Positions 37,972 through 46,297 of a stretch of DNA of 64,000 nucleotides are shown piece after piece. Below the pieces are notes generated by a model. It did no database searches, was not told where the DNA came from, and worked only from the letters and a program-made list of their open reading frames with translations. The translations under genes were made by a program, and so were the position numbers. The DNA comes from Bacteroidales bacterium. Lineage in GTDB: Bacteria; Bacteroidota; Bacteroidia; Bacteroidales; Tenuifilaceae. The DNA lies in NCBI GenBank assembly GCA_020636845.1, contig JACJXD010000008.1, positions 79,542 through 143,541 on the forward strand. Direction: 5' to 3'. Position 1 is the first letter of the stretch. The number at the start of each line of letters is the position of its first letter.

Positions 37972-38574
37972 TTAATTGTCTAATGATTTTCCAACAACTT
38001 GTGTATAAACAATTTTTTCATTCTCATTTAACTCAAGAGTCTTGTGTAATTTATCTCTATCAACTAATCCGAGAATAACGGTACTCAAGTCGGTTGCAGC
38101 ACAATACAGATAAACATTTTGACTTATAAACCCTGTATCGGTTGCCGATGTAAACCATTTATTTTCGTCTTTTTTGAATTGAAATGCTTTTAGTTTTGAA
38201 TAATCCGAAACATAAATCAATCCAACAGGAGCAGAACGCATCATTTTTTGTGTTCCAATATATTCTCTAATGTCCTTCGCAAGAATTTTAATCAATTGGT
38301 GGTTTTTCTCGTCATAAAGGTAAACTCCATTTGATAAGGCGATATAAACTTTAATTTCTTGTGAGTTACAGGCAGATGGGACGCTTCTCCTACTTTTACT
38401 TTTCTTTGTCTCTTTGTGTGTAACTCCGCAAGCAGCCCATAGCAAATTTGAAATTTCTTGTTCAGAAAGATTTGAATCTTTCCACTTTCTTTTTGTTCGT
38501 CGCTTTTCAATTGCTTTCATTAATGGAAAATCAAGGTCTTTCTGAGGCTCTGGAAGTTTTATAAAATTTGTCAT
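37972..38574 (-). CDS. SagB/nitroreductase-family oxidoreductase
   Basis: The 200-residue protein resembles the SagB-type branch of FMN nitroreductases: KAIEKRRTKRKWKDSNLSEQEISNLLWAACG at the start, RRSVPSACNSQEIKVYIAL, and TDTGFISQNVYLYCAATDLS towards the end. These residues form the flavin pocket in the family. The reaction is unknown; some members are peptide-cyclodehydrated product oxidases, others quinone or nitro reductases. It stands alone and no biosynthetic cluster is around it. Confidence 0.82.
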   Translation of the reverse strand: MTNFIKLPEPQKDLDFPLMKAIEKRRTKRKWKDSNLSEQEISNLLWAACGVTHKETKKSKSRRSVPSACNSQEIKVYIALSNGVYLYDEKNHQLIKILAKDIREYIGTQKMMRSAPVGLIYVSDYSKLKAFQFKKDENKWFTSATDTGFISQNVYLYCAATDLSTVILGLVDRDKLHKTLELNENEKIVYTQVVGKSLDN

Positions 38575-38841
38575 AATTGATTCTTAATTGCGTTTCGAAA
38601 CAAAACTATATTGTTTTAAAATGTTTCTCATTAACAATCAGAAACAATTTTAAAATATAACAGATTATCAACTTGTTACAAAACTTCGTTAGTTTATTGC
38701 TAACTACTAAATAACAGTGGTTTAGTCTATTCGTGTATTGTATTGTTTTCTACCTTTAAATATTTCAGCATTTTTGAAGTTTCAAGGGAAAGATGTTAGA
38801 AAAAAATGAAGGAAAGTTGGTTGAGATTAAAATAATTGATG

Positions 38842-38864
38842 TACTTTTGTGAGCGAATACTTAC
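38842..38864 (+). promoter_or_regulatory. Promoter -7 box overlapping candidate TetR operator 1
   Basis: TACTTTTG (38842-38849) matches the Bacteroidota -7 box TAnnTTTG, with TTG elements 18-22 bp upstream. It abuts GTGAGCGAATACTTAC (38849-38864), an imperfect palindrome that recurs at 39477-39492 in opposite orientation. This is the expected site of autoregulation of the TetR gene that starts at 38872. Confidence 0.65.
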
Positions 38865-38871
38865 AAGCAAG

Positions 38872-39459
38872 ATGAGACAACCAACAGAGGTGAGACAGGA
38901 GCAAATAAAGCAGGCTGTGCTCGATATTATATATACCGATGGGTTAAAGAATTTATCCACTCGAATGCTCGCTCAGCGTATTGGAATGAGCGAAGGGGCT
39001 ATATTTAGGCATTTTTCAACTAAACAGGATATAATTTTATCTATTATTAGTGATGTTCAAAAAGATCTTATTGGGTCGTTACGCTCTATTGCTAATTCCA
39101 CTGTGGAACCGGAGGCGCGATTGAAAGAGTTTCTTTGCCATACGGTACAATATCTTATCCATAATAAAGGAATCACGATGTTGCTTTTCTCCGAAGCATC
39201 GCACAACAACGATACCGTTTTAAAAGGTAAACTAAAGCAGATTTTCAATAATCAGAAAAAACTGGTAAGTAAAATATTTCTTGACGGTATTGCTTTAGGA
39301 AAGTGGGACGAAAGTATCCCTGTAGAAAATCTTGCGACAATATACATGGGCATTCCCGTGTCTTTAAATATAGAGCTTATTCTTAGCGATGGGGAATTTT
39401 ATACAGAAAATTTTTGTAGTCGTATGATGCAACTATTGCTTAAAATATTAGACAAATAA
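38872..39459 (+). CDS. TetR/AcrR-family regulator
   Basis: From ATG 38872 the protein has about 195 residues. The N-terminal HTH is typical (EQIKQAVLDIIYTDGLKNLS, RMLAQRIGMSEGAIFRHFSTKQDIILSII). The C-terminal ligand domain is specific and unrecognised. An in-frame ATG at 38836 lies upstream of the -7 box and is not used if the promoter call is right. It heads a four-gene operon (TetR, TauE, porin, FmdE) and is likely the repressor of that operon, acting at two copies of one operator. Confidence 0.92.
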   Translation: MRQPTEVRQEQIKQAVLDIIYTDGLKNLSTRMLAQRIGMSEGAIFRHFSTKQDIILSIISDVQKDLIGSLRSIANSTVEPEARLKEFLCHTVQYLIHNKGITMLLFSEASHNNDTVLKGKLKQIFNNQKKLVSKIFLDGIALGKWDESIPVENLATIYMGIPVSLNIELILSDGEFYTENFCSRMMQLLLKILDK

Positions 39460-39476
39460 ATTTTTTTAGAATATAT

Positions 39477-39492
39477 GTAAGTAATCACTCAC
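39477..39492 (-). promoter_or_regulatory. Candidate TetR operator 2
   Basis: GTAAGTAATCACTCAC; its reverse complement GTGAGTGATTACTTAC matches operator 1 at 14 of 16 positions. It lies 14 bp before the TauE start, between regulator and transporter. Confidence 0.6.
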
Positions 39493-39506
39493 ATTAATTT
39501 TAAGAT

Positions 39507-40259
39507 ATGCTATATACAATAGTTTTTATAATTATTTCCGCAACCTCTTTTGTATTTGCCATGCTTGGCCTTGGAGGAGGAATGATTTATGTGCCTGTAC
39601 TCAATTGGGCAGGATTCGATATGAAAGAAGTAGCAATTCCTTTAGGTTTGCTGTTGAACGGGTTGAATACCGCATTAGTGCTAATTCCTTTTGCGCGTAA
39701 GAGAATGGTAGATTGGAAAGGTGGAGCGGTAATGGCTGCTACGGCATTGGTGGCTTCTCCGCTTGGAGCCATGGTAAGCGGGAGAGTGCCGGTTTCTACC
39801 CTTAAATTATTGTTTGCTTTAATGGTTGTGGCGGCTGCATTGCGTACGCTTTGGGCATCGAAACAGTCTGAACCCGAAGCCATGATGTCCTTCAAAAAAA
39901 GGAGCATCCTTGGATTCTTTACAGGTGGTTTTGCTGGCTTTGTTGGAGGAATGTTGGGGATTGGCGGTGGCTTTATAATTGCCCCTATTTTAATGATGAT
40001 GGGATATAAAACCAAAGAAGCTGCAGCCACAACGGCGTTTGTGGTTACTTTCTCGTCTATATCCGGGTATTTGGGACACATGTCGCAGGGACACATGAAC
40101 TGGTGGCTTACGGGAATAGTGGTTGTTGCTGTTGTTATAGGTTCCCAGTTGGGTGGGCGTTATATGACAAACAAGGCTAAATCGAAACAGGTAAAAGTAG
40201 TTTATGCGGTTGTACTGTTGCTCATTGCTATTAAAATGGGCTATAGCGTAATTAAATAG
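39507..40259 (+). CDS. TauE/SafE-family transporter (sulfite/organosulfonate export type)
   Basis: The 250-residue protein has about eight hydrophobic helices in two TauE repeats: FAMLGLGGGMIYVPVLNW and GFVGGMLGIGGGFIIAPILM carry the paired G-rich motifs of the family. TauE/SafE proteins move sulfite, sulfoacetate or related anions through the inner membrane. It lies 47 bp after the TetR gene and 14 bp before the porin, with an operator between regulator and transporter, so substrate-linked control is likely. The substrate is not shown by the sequence. Confidence 0.9.
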   Translation: MLYTIVFIIISATSFVFAMLGLGGGMIYVPVLNWAGFDMKEVAIPLGLLLNGLNTALVLIPFARKRMVDWKGGAVMAATALVASPLGAMVSGRVPVSTLKLLFALMVVAAALRTLWASKQSEPEAMMSFKKRSILGFFTGGFAGFVGGMLGIGGGFIIAPILMMMGYKTKEAAATTAFVVTFSSISGYLGHMSQGHMNWWLTGIVVVAVVIGSQLGGRYMTNKAKSKQVKVVYAVVLLLIAIKMGYSVIK

Positions 40260-40273
40260 TTGAAAACAAATTT

Positions 40274-41272
40274 ATGGGACAATTTAAGAAACTATTGGTT
40301 ACTATTTTGGTACTGCTAACTTTTAGGAGTGTAGCTGTTTCGCAATCGGGGAATTGGCCTAAATGGAATGGGTATATACAAACAAGGGTTGCTAGCAATT
40401 TCGATAAGTTTACCGAATTTACCGTTCGCCGTTCTAAGTTGTGGGTGTACGGGAGTTTGCCAAAAGCGAACTATGTATCCTACAAGGTTCAAATGGTTTA
40501 CCGTTCTTTCAAGGACGAAACGGTTGTGCTTCAGGATGCGTTGGCGAATATCCGTTTGAGAAACTTCGGTGAAGTAAAAATCGGTCGATTTGTACCCGAT
40601 TTTATGCTGCAACGGATCCAGCCTGATTATGAAATTCCGGTACTTGAGCGTGCATCTGTAATAAATAGTTTGACTATTAACGAGAAACAAATGGGAAGGG
40701 AAGTTGGTGCTCAATACACGTTACAATCGAATGCTTTTCATTTTAGTGTTGGCGTTTTTAATGCGAATGTTGATGCCCCGAGTCATAGTAAGGATAATTC
40801 ATTCCTTTCTACGTCACGATTGGAATACAAAGTTATTCATCAAAATAATTTTTGGGTTTCTATAGGCGGATCGGTAGCGTACAGATACCTGAACGGGCTG
40901 ACAATGGCTAATATTTATAATGCCGATAGTACTATTATCGGTGATGATTTTCGATGGGGTGTGGAAACCCAATTGCATTGGAATAAGTTTGATTTGCAAG
41001 GAGAATATGTGCAGGCAAATATAAATAGCGATGCTGCAAAAGGATGGTATGGAATTGCTTGCTATTCTTTTCTGACAAAGTACCAAGTGATTGCGCTTAC
41101 CGAGAAGTACATTGACCTAAATCCAGATACTAATAACAATTGTTGGGTTGGAGTTGGTGTAAACTATAAGATAACTGGCAAAACAAAATTAATGGCTGAT
41201 TTTAAGGCGCAGGAGGAAGGCTCAGAATATAATTATTTGGGAGATATACAACTGCAAGTCTTTTTTAATTAA
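40274..41272 (+). CDS. Porin, phosphate-selective porin (OprO/OprP)-like
   Basis: The 332-residue protein has a signal peptide (KKLLVTILVLLTFRSVAVSQ). The mature part reads as a beta-barrel: alternating strands such as YIQTRVASNFDKFTEFTVRRSKL (a typical OprP-like start), VKIGRFVPDFMLQRIQPDY and the closing LGDIQLQVFFN. It probably supplies the outer-membrane step for the anion handled by TauE, 14 bp upstream. Confidence 0.82.
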   Translation: MGQFKKLLVTILVLLTFRSVAVSQSGNWPKWNGYIQTRVASNFDKFTEFTVRRSKLWVYGSLPKANYVSYKVQMVYRSFKDETVVLQDALANIRLRNFGEVKIGRFVPDFMLQRIQPDYEIPVLERASVINSLTINEKQMGREVGAQYTLQSNAFHFSVGVFNANVDAPSHSKDNSFLSTSRLEYKVIHQNNFWVSIGGSVAYRYLNGLTMANIYNADSTIIGDDFRWGVETQLHWNKFDLQGEYVQANINSDAAKGWYGIACYSFLTKYQVIALTEKYIDLNPDTNNNCWVGVGVNYKITGKTKLMADFKAQEEGSEYNYLGDIQLQVFFN

Positions 41273-41431
41273 AAATTATATGAATTAATTAAAGATGTTT
41301 CAGGGAATTGTGAGATAATAAAAAGAAGTTGCAGTGTCGATTATTATTTATCCACTCAGGTTTTATGAAACAGAAAAGTAAGAATTGCTACATGTAAATA
41401 AAATGAATGTTAAACTTAACACTTTAGGAAA

Positions 41432-42034
41432 ATGATTGATCCAAAAGAATGGCTCGAGTTCGGGCAAAAATTTCACGGGCATAAATGTCCGGCAATGCCA
41501 ATGGGGTTGCGTGCAGGTGCTGCAGCAATGAATGCACTTGGTGTAGAACGGGCAAAGGATGGTCAACTTGTTGCCTTTGTAGATCTTGGCGAAGACCATT
41601 GTGCAACCTGTTATGGCGATGGGTTACAGGTGATTATGGGTACAACGTTCGGCAAGGGTAATATTAAAAAGACTCATAAAGGGAAATGGGCTGTTACATT
41701 GGTCGATCGAGCAACTGGTAGAGCCGTTAGGGTAACTCCCAAAGCAGAAACCATGCAAAACAATAAAAAATCGAAATTTTTTACCGATTACCGGATGCTT
41801 GGGAAACCCGCAAGTGTAGTTCCTGCCGAGGTTGTTGAGCCTTTAATTGAAGGGGTGATGAATGCTCCCGATGAAAAGTTATTCAATATTTCGCCAGTTT
41901 TCGAGTATAAACTTGAGCCTAAAAAGGACAGTTTCGATAGTTTTGTTTGTGAAGAGTGTGGCGAAATGACTGTTATGAAATACGGACGCATTAAAGGGGA
42001 TAAGAAGGTCTGCATAGATTGTGCTGCAAAGTAA
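41432..42034 (+). CDS. FmdE-family protein with C-terminal zinc ribbon
   Basis: The 200-residue protein has the FmdE core: FHGHKCPAMPMGLRAGAAAM, then EDHCATCYGDGLQVIMGTTFGKGN. The C-terminal part is a zinc-binding module with CEECG and CIDCAAK. FmdE is named after a subunit found beside formylmethanofuran dehydrogenase, but bacterial homologues without that enzyme have unknown roles, possibly metal or pterin cofactor handling. It is the last gene of the TetR-TauE-porin unit, though 159 bp after the porin, and is followed by a terminator. Confidence 0.88.
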   Translation: MIDPKEWLEFGQKFHGHKCPAMPMGLRAGAAAMNALGVERAKDGQLVAFVDLGEDHCATCYGDGLQVIMGTTFGKGNIKKTHKGKWAVTLVDRATGRAVRVTPKAETMQNNKKSKFFTDYRMLGKPASVVPAEVVEPLIEGVMNAPDEKLFNISPVFEYKLEPKKDSFDSFVCEECGEMTVMKYGRIKGDKKVCIDCAAK

Positions 42035-42059
42035 ATAACCTTTTTAACTACTTTTAGGA

Positions 42060-42086
42060 AGGCTGAACCAGTTTTTGATTCAGCCT
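42060..42086 (+). terminator. Terminator after the FmdE-like gene
   Basis: Stem AGGCTGAA / TTCAGCCT with an 11-nt loop and a T run, 25 bp after the stop. Confidence 0.8.
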
Positions 42087-42368
42087 TTTTTAGTTTAAGA
42101 AGATGTGTTAATTGCCGAATACATGGTGTAAAATACTGTTAGTTTATCCTGCTTTTTTGGAGAATTTCAATTTACTATGTAGTAATGTAATGGCGCTTAA
42201 ATTGAAGCATATGTTATAGAGTTATCGTTTTTTATTTTCAAAAGTCTTGTTTTTGATTTGTAATCAAAATGTTACGGGAATTCCGCTTTTTGATAGTGAA
42301 ACAATCAACCCATATTCTTTGTAATTGAAAGAAACTTAAACGAAATGAGTAGGCAAGGAAAAGTTTGT
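42087..42368. other. Gene-free AT-rich stretch
   Basis: I see no gene, RNA or repeat between the terminator and the stop of the membrane-protein gene at 42369. Confidence 0.6.
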
Positions 42369-42989
42369 CTATTTACTTTGAGTTAAAACGGTTACTACAG
42401 TAACAAAAATACTCCATACGGCTATTCCATTAATAAAAAAAAGTTCTGTTGATCCGTTAATTCCTGTTTTGATAAATAAAAATATAGTTAACAGGATTAC
42501 TATGCCTATTATTATTAATCCTGTTAATCCAAGAAAAGGAATTTTAGTAAGGATTAGCAGTTGATATGTTATAATTAGTCCGGGTATCGATAAAAACACA
42601 ACAACAGCTAAAAGATTATGCATAATACGCTGCAAGGTAGGTTTTAAATTTTCTAAACTGTACGGATTAATATTGTGAGGGACAAAGGCCAATAATGCAA
42701 GCGATGCAAAGCATATATCTATGTCACGCATTAATTTTTCGTATCCTCCTAAATCGTAAAACTTTGAAAGTAACCAGAAAAAAATGTATAAAAGAATAGC
42801 CGAGGAAAACAGAAGACGAGTATATTCTTTTACATGTTTTTTCCCGTATAAACTTTTATTACTTAAGAAACTAAGCGTTTGGGTTTTAAGATTAATTTTA
42901 GTATGTCGAATCGTTTTTTTTACAGTATATGGTAATAGTCCTGCAAACGTAAACCCTACTAACAGTATGAATAGTTTAATCCAGAACAT
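42369..42989 (-). CDS. Membrane protein of unknown function, five or six helices
   Basis: The 206-residue protein begins with MFWIKLFILLVGFTFAG and has hydrophobic stretches near residues 4-22, 62-80, 90-105, 125-148, 150-172 and 180-200. The pattern recalls DUF998-type proteins, but I cannot confirm a family. It stands alone. Confidence 0.7.
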   Translation of the reverse strand: MFWIKLFILLVGFTFAGLLPYTVKKTIRHTKINLKTQTLSFLSNKSLYGKKHVKEYTRLLFSSAILLYIFFWLLSKFYDLGGYEKLMRDIDICFASLALLAFVPHNINPYSLENLKPTLQRIMHNLLAVVVFLSIPGLIITYQLLILTKIPFLGLTGLIIIGIVILLTIFLFIKTGINGSTELFFINGIAVWSIFVTVVTVLTQSK

Positions 42990-43252
42990 AAAGACAAAAG
43001 GTTATTGGTAATGCTTATTTTTGTTATTGAAAATAAATAAGTTAGGTATATGTCAGCAATTTTATTCAAAACTACAAAATATCTCCGAAAAGCACAGCGT
43101 TATTCTATAATTCTGGAAAACTTTCTGAAGTAGAGATGTTCTTCTTTTTAAGTTAATCGAGTTGAAATTTTTGGTATAAAGTTGATTTATTCAATATTGA
43201 ATGGCTTTAAGTGAATGTTTAGCGAAGGGCTATAACGATAAATTAGGATGGA

Positions 43253-44425
43253 TTATTTCTCCTTTTTTAACCACAGCACAAATGGAATTGCGCCTAACGA
43301 CAAAATCGAAGAAATAAGATATGTTTTTTCGAGGCTAAGCCAATCTCCCATTAATCCGGCAGCAAATACGGCTAAAGCAGCTGTGACATAATTTATCGTC
43401 ATATAAATGCTGTTCATAAACACAGGAAAATCTTTTGATCTATCTTGAACAAGTGCTATTAGTACAGGGCCAGGCGCAAAGACAAAAAATCCCAATAATA
43501 CCAGAAACACAAAAGAAAGCCATCCTCCAGAGTTGATAAATAGAAACATCATAATAGGCGACGTTACACTAATTATTAACAATGTAGTTCGGCGCCCTAT
43601 TTTATCCGAAATGCCTCCTGCCAAAATTGTACCCAATGCCCCTGCCAACTGAAAAACAGCCAAAGCGGTGTTGGCAAACCAAAGGCTAGTACCCTTTTCG
43701 GAATAGTAAAAGGTTGGCAAAAATGCGGTTAGTCCTGACTTCATTATTGCCCTGAAGAGCGTAATTCCTATTAGTATTCCAAAAAATGGCAGGTATTTTT
43801 TTAACGATGGTAGTACGGTACTATTTTTTGATTTCTCCTCTTTAATTTCATCGGATATTTTTATGTTTTTAAGTTTTAGAAATAAAATAAACGATGCAAC
43901 TAGACCAAATGGGATAAGCCTCCAGGTTCCTTCAAGTCCCCAGTACGAAACTGAAGCCGTAATTATTAGCGGTCCCGCCGTTCTTGCCAATTCACCTCCA
44001 AACATGTAATAGCTCATTCCTCGTCCGGTAAATTTGCCAGATAGCCGTTTTACCATTGTTGGTGCTGGAACATGAAACATGGCGCTACTTATGCCCATGG
44101 TAAATAGCAGAATTGATATAATGGTAAAAGATGGTGCCAGGCCTAAAAGGCTCATTGCTATTGCAGTGATTGCCGGTGTTAGTATAATGAAGTACCTTGC
44201 AGCGGTTCTTTCTGCTATTATCCCAATAACAGGGTTTAGAAACCATGGAATACGCATTATAAGATCCCAGATTGAGGCCAGAGCCAGTGTAATGCCAAAT
44301 TTTTCTATTAGCAGAGGTCTAAGTGGAGCTAAAAAGGAAGAGTAAATGTCATGCAGCATATGCGATGCTGCTACAAGAATTACGTTACCCGTTTGGAATG
44401 TTTTAGACGATTGCTTTTCTTCCAT
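43253..44425 (-). CDS. MFS exporter, fosmidomycin-resistance-like
   Basis: The 390-residue protein has 12 predicted helices. The N-terminal segment HMLHDIYSSFLAPLRPLL and the GGISDKIGRRTTLL loop are typical of FSR-type MFS proteins, which export drugs in Proteobacteria. No other gene shares its transcript. The substrate is unknown. Confidence 0.87.
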   Translation of the reverse strand: MEEKQSSKTFQTGNVILVAASHMLHDIYSSFLAPLRPLLIEKFGITLALASIWDLIMRIPWFLNPVIGIIAERTAARYFIILTPAITAIAMSLLGLAPSFTIISILLFTMGISSAMFHVPAPTMVKRLSGKFTGRGMSYYMFGGELARTAGPLIITASVSYWGLEGTWRLIPFGLVASFILFLKLKNIKISDEIKEEKSKNSTVLPSLKKYLPFFGILIGITLFRAIMKSGLTAFLPTFYYSEKGTSLWFANTALAVFQLAGALGTILAGGISDKIGRRTTLLIISVTSPIMMFLFINSGGWLSFVFLVLLGFFVFAPGPVLIALVQDRSKDFPVFMNSIYMTINYVTAALAVFAAGLMGDWLSLEKTYLISSILSLGAIPFVLWLKKEK

Positions 44426-44874
44426 AAAAATAGTATCGCTTTGGTTGAGGTTCTATATAGCGGTGCAAAGGTATGCCATTTTATGTAGGCAGAGCAATGG
44501 AATTGAAAAATGGTTATAGTTGCGGGTAGTTGTTAATTTATATCTCATTGATTTAAAAACAGCTCTGAGTGTTTTTACTATAAAAAATATCATTGTTTAA
44601 TGGTAGTAATGGAAGAGAGGCTAAGCCAAGTAACTATGCTATGGAAAAATAAGTCTATGGGTAAGTTTAAGAAATTAATGCATATCTTTTATAAAAGGCG
44701 ATATGGCGTAATATTGAAAAAATGGTATGTGTTTAGAATCATTGTTGGTTATTTGCAAAAATTTTTCTTTTGAATCGAAAAATTGCGCATTGCTGTTTTT
44801 ACCTAAAATATGAGAATAGAAATGAAAAATATTGTTACCTAAAAATCATTCTTCGTTTTTTATTCGATTCTTAA

Positions 44875-44909
44875 AAAGGAATCATCTTTGTAATAAAGAT
44901 GATTCCTTT
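44875..44909 (-). terminator. Strong terminator at the distal end of the array
   Basis: Perfect 15-bp stem AAAGGAATCATCTTT / AAAGATGATTCCTTT with a 5-nt loop. On the minus strand it is followed by TTTTT. It ends any transcript coming leftwards out of the cassette array. Confidence 0.8.
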
Positions 44910-44919
44910 ACTTTCTATT

Positions 44920-45070
44920 TTATCCTTCCAACAAACTGTTTAACAATCCCCGGTTTTGGTTGCTACTGTGCTGAATGTCCCGATCGAATTGATTCAACTG
45001 TTTGATCTCCTTACCATCATTTTTATACATTTTTGCTACGTGTTGTGTAGCCGTTTTTCAGGACGGGTCA
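44920..45070 (-). mobile_element. Solitary IS3-family end with orfA-like remnant
   Basis: Positions 45013-45070 match 52761-52818 of the full element at all but one of 58 bases, including the terminal inverted repeat (ending GGGTCA). Next comes a 36-codon frame (45030 to 44920) that starts MYKNDG like orfA, then continues KEIKQLNQ and diverges; KEIKQL also occurs inside orfA. This suggests an internally deleted derivative. The other IS end is absent. Confidence 0.75.
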
Positions 45071-45077
45071 TAATTAC

Positions 45078-45207
45078 GCACAACGGTTAATAATATGAAA
45101 CGGTTGGGTTTTCGGAGCGTGTTCGCATCCACCGAGAAAAACGCTGGTACGGGAACAAAATCCTCGCAAATTACTGAACCCCAACCGTTTTATATTGTGT
45201 GTTGTGC
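45078..45207 (-). repeat. attC-like site 1 (leftmost, of the creatininase cassette)
   Basis: 130 bp, divergent sequence but the same architecture. Cores are GCACAAC (45078-45084) and GTTGTGC (45201-45207). The outer stem pairs AATATGAAACGGTTGGG with CCCCAACCGTTTTATATT, co-varying relative to the other sites. It is the distal end of the array. Confidence 0.75.
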
Positions 45208-45214
45208 AAAGTTG

Positions 45215-46135
45215 TTATTTATATCTAACCCATAAGTAAATAATTATCAATCCAATAATTAATCCAGTTACCCTTAATACATTTCTCACAAAATTAGTCC
45301 TTAGAAACGGAATTTTGTAAAGAGAATGATGCTGATATTTTTTATAATCCTGTCTTGTTGCAAAAGCCAATGTCGCTTTACTTATAAATTCAGCCGAATT
45401 TATATTTAATAATTGTCCAAGTTCTTTTGTTGCTAATCTTGGAAATCCAATATGCCCCAATCCTGCTATTTTTTTATTGACTTTATCAGGAAATATCATT
45501 TCTTTTTCTTTAACATCCGTGTCAGGTAGATTGATAAAATCCTTTTTTACTAAATTCTCATCAATGTCCAACATCGCAGATGTTTCAATCCAACCAGCAT
45601 GAAAATCATTCGGATATTTTTTTAATTGCTCCTTTATCTGCTCAGGAAAATCTAAATCAATACCCAATTCATCATATGAAAAGAATGCTCCCATCGGTGA
45701 AATTGCACAAAGTCCATGTTTCTTATTAATCTTGTCACATGCTTCTTCAATTGCAATCAGATGTTTAGGTTCGCCGTGCGATGCAATTATTACAATATTT
45801 TTAATTCCCCAATTTGCAATTTTATCAAGTATTTCATAAGCCACCTGATAAATAGTCCTTTGTGACACATGAAGACAACCTGGAAATCCCTTTATGCTTC
45901 CTTGTGCAAATGGAATAGGTGGCATTGTCAACAAATGGTAATCAGGATTCTTTTCTGAAATCATCTCAAGAGCCTTATTTCTCCAAGTTTCTCCAAGAAA
46001 AATATCAACACCCAACGGCATATGATGACTATGCTCTTCTATTGGGGCAAATGTCAGAAACAAAATCGTCTTGTCTTTAGGAAGAGATTCAATCTCTTTC
46101 CATGTCAATTCTAATATATCTATCATTTTATTCAT
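45215..46135 (-). CDS. Creatininase-family amidohydrolase with C-terminal membrane helix (cassette gene)
   Basis: The 306-residue protein has the creatininase-family metal site: APIEEHSHHMPLGVD near residues 30-44 and IIASHGEP near 125. The family includes creatinine amidohydrolase and MftE-type peptidases, which cleave a C-terminal amide. A C-terminal hydrophobic helix with Arg/Lys end (LRVTGLIIGLIIIYLWVRYK) is unusual and suggests membrane anchoring. It lies 19 bp right of core 1 and is flanked by a perfect 14-bp inverted repeat (45201-45214 with 46154-46167), the cassette boundary. Confidence 0.85.
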   Translation of the reverse strand: MNKMIDILELTWKEIESLPKDKTILFLTFAPIEEHSHHMPLGVDIFLGETWRNKALEMISEKNPDYHLLTMPPIPFAQGSIKGFPGCLHVSQRTIYQVAYEILDKIANWGIKNIVIIASHGEPKHLIAIEEACDKINKKHGLCAISPMGAFFSYDELGIDLDFPEQIKEQLKKYPNDFHAGWIETSAMLDIDENLVKKDFINLPDTDVKEKEMIFPDKVNKKIAGLGHIGFPRLATKELGQLLNINSAEFISKATLAFATRQDYKKYQHHSLYKIPFLRTNFVRNVLRVTGLIIGLIIIYLWVRYK

Positions 46136-46160
46136 TGGTAGAGTGTCATTTTACAACTTT

Positions 46161-46293
46161 GCACAACGGCCGGCGTATTTGTTGTGTTTGGGAGTTTGAA
46201 ACGGCTTCTTATCCCTAGATAGTAAAGCTACTAAAAAGTGTTAAAAACTTCAAATACGTTATCAGCCAAAATACAGTAAATACGCTGTTAGCA
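46161..46293 (-). repeat. attC-like site 2
   Basis: 133 bp, class 2 sequence (shares TTTGGGAGTTTGAAAC and TAAAGCTACTAAAAAG with sites 3 and 18). Cores are GCACAAC (46161) and GTTAGCA (46287). The stem pairs GCGTATTTG...TTTGG with CCAAAATACAGTAAATACGC. Confidence 0.78.
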
Positions 46294-46297
46294 CCTG

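Larger units (their letters stand above)
44426..45077. other. Gene-poor stretch at the left end of the cassette array
   Basis: It holds no intact gene. It contains a strong terminator (44875-44909) and a solitary end of the IS3-family element with a short orfA-like remnant (44920-45070). It borders the leftmost attC-like site. Confidence 0.6.
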
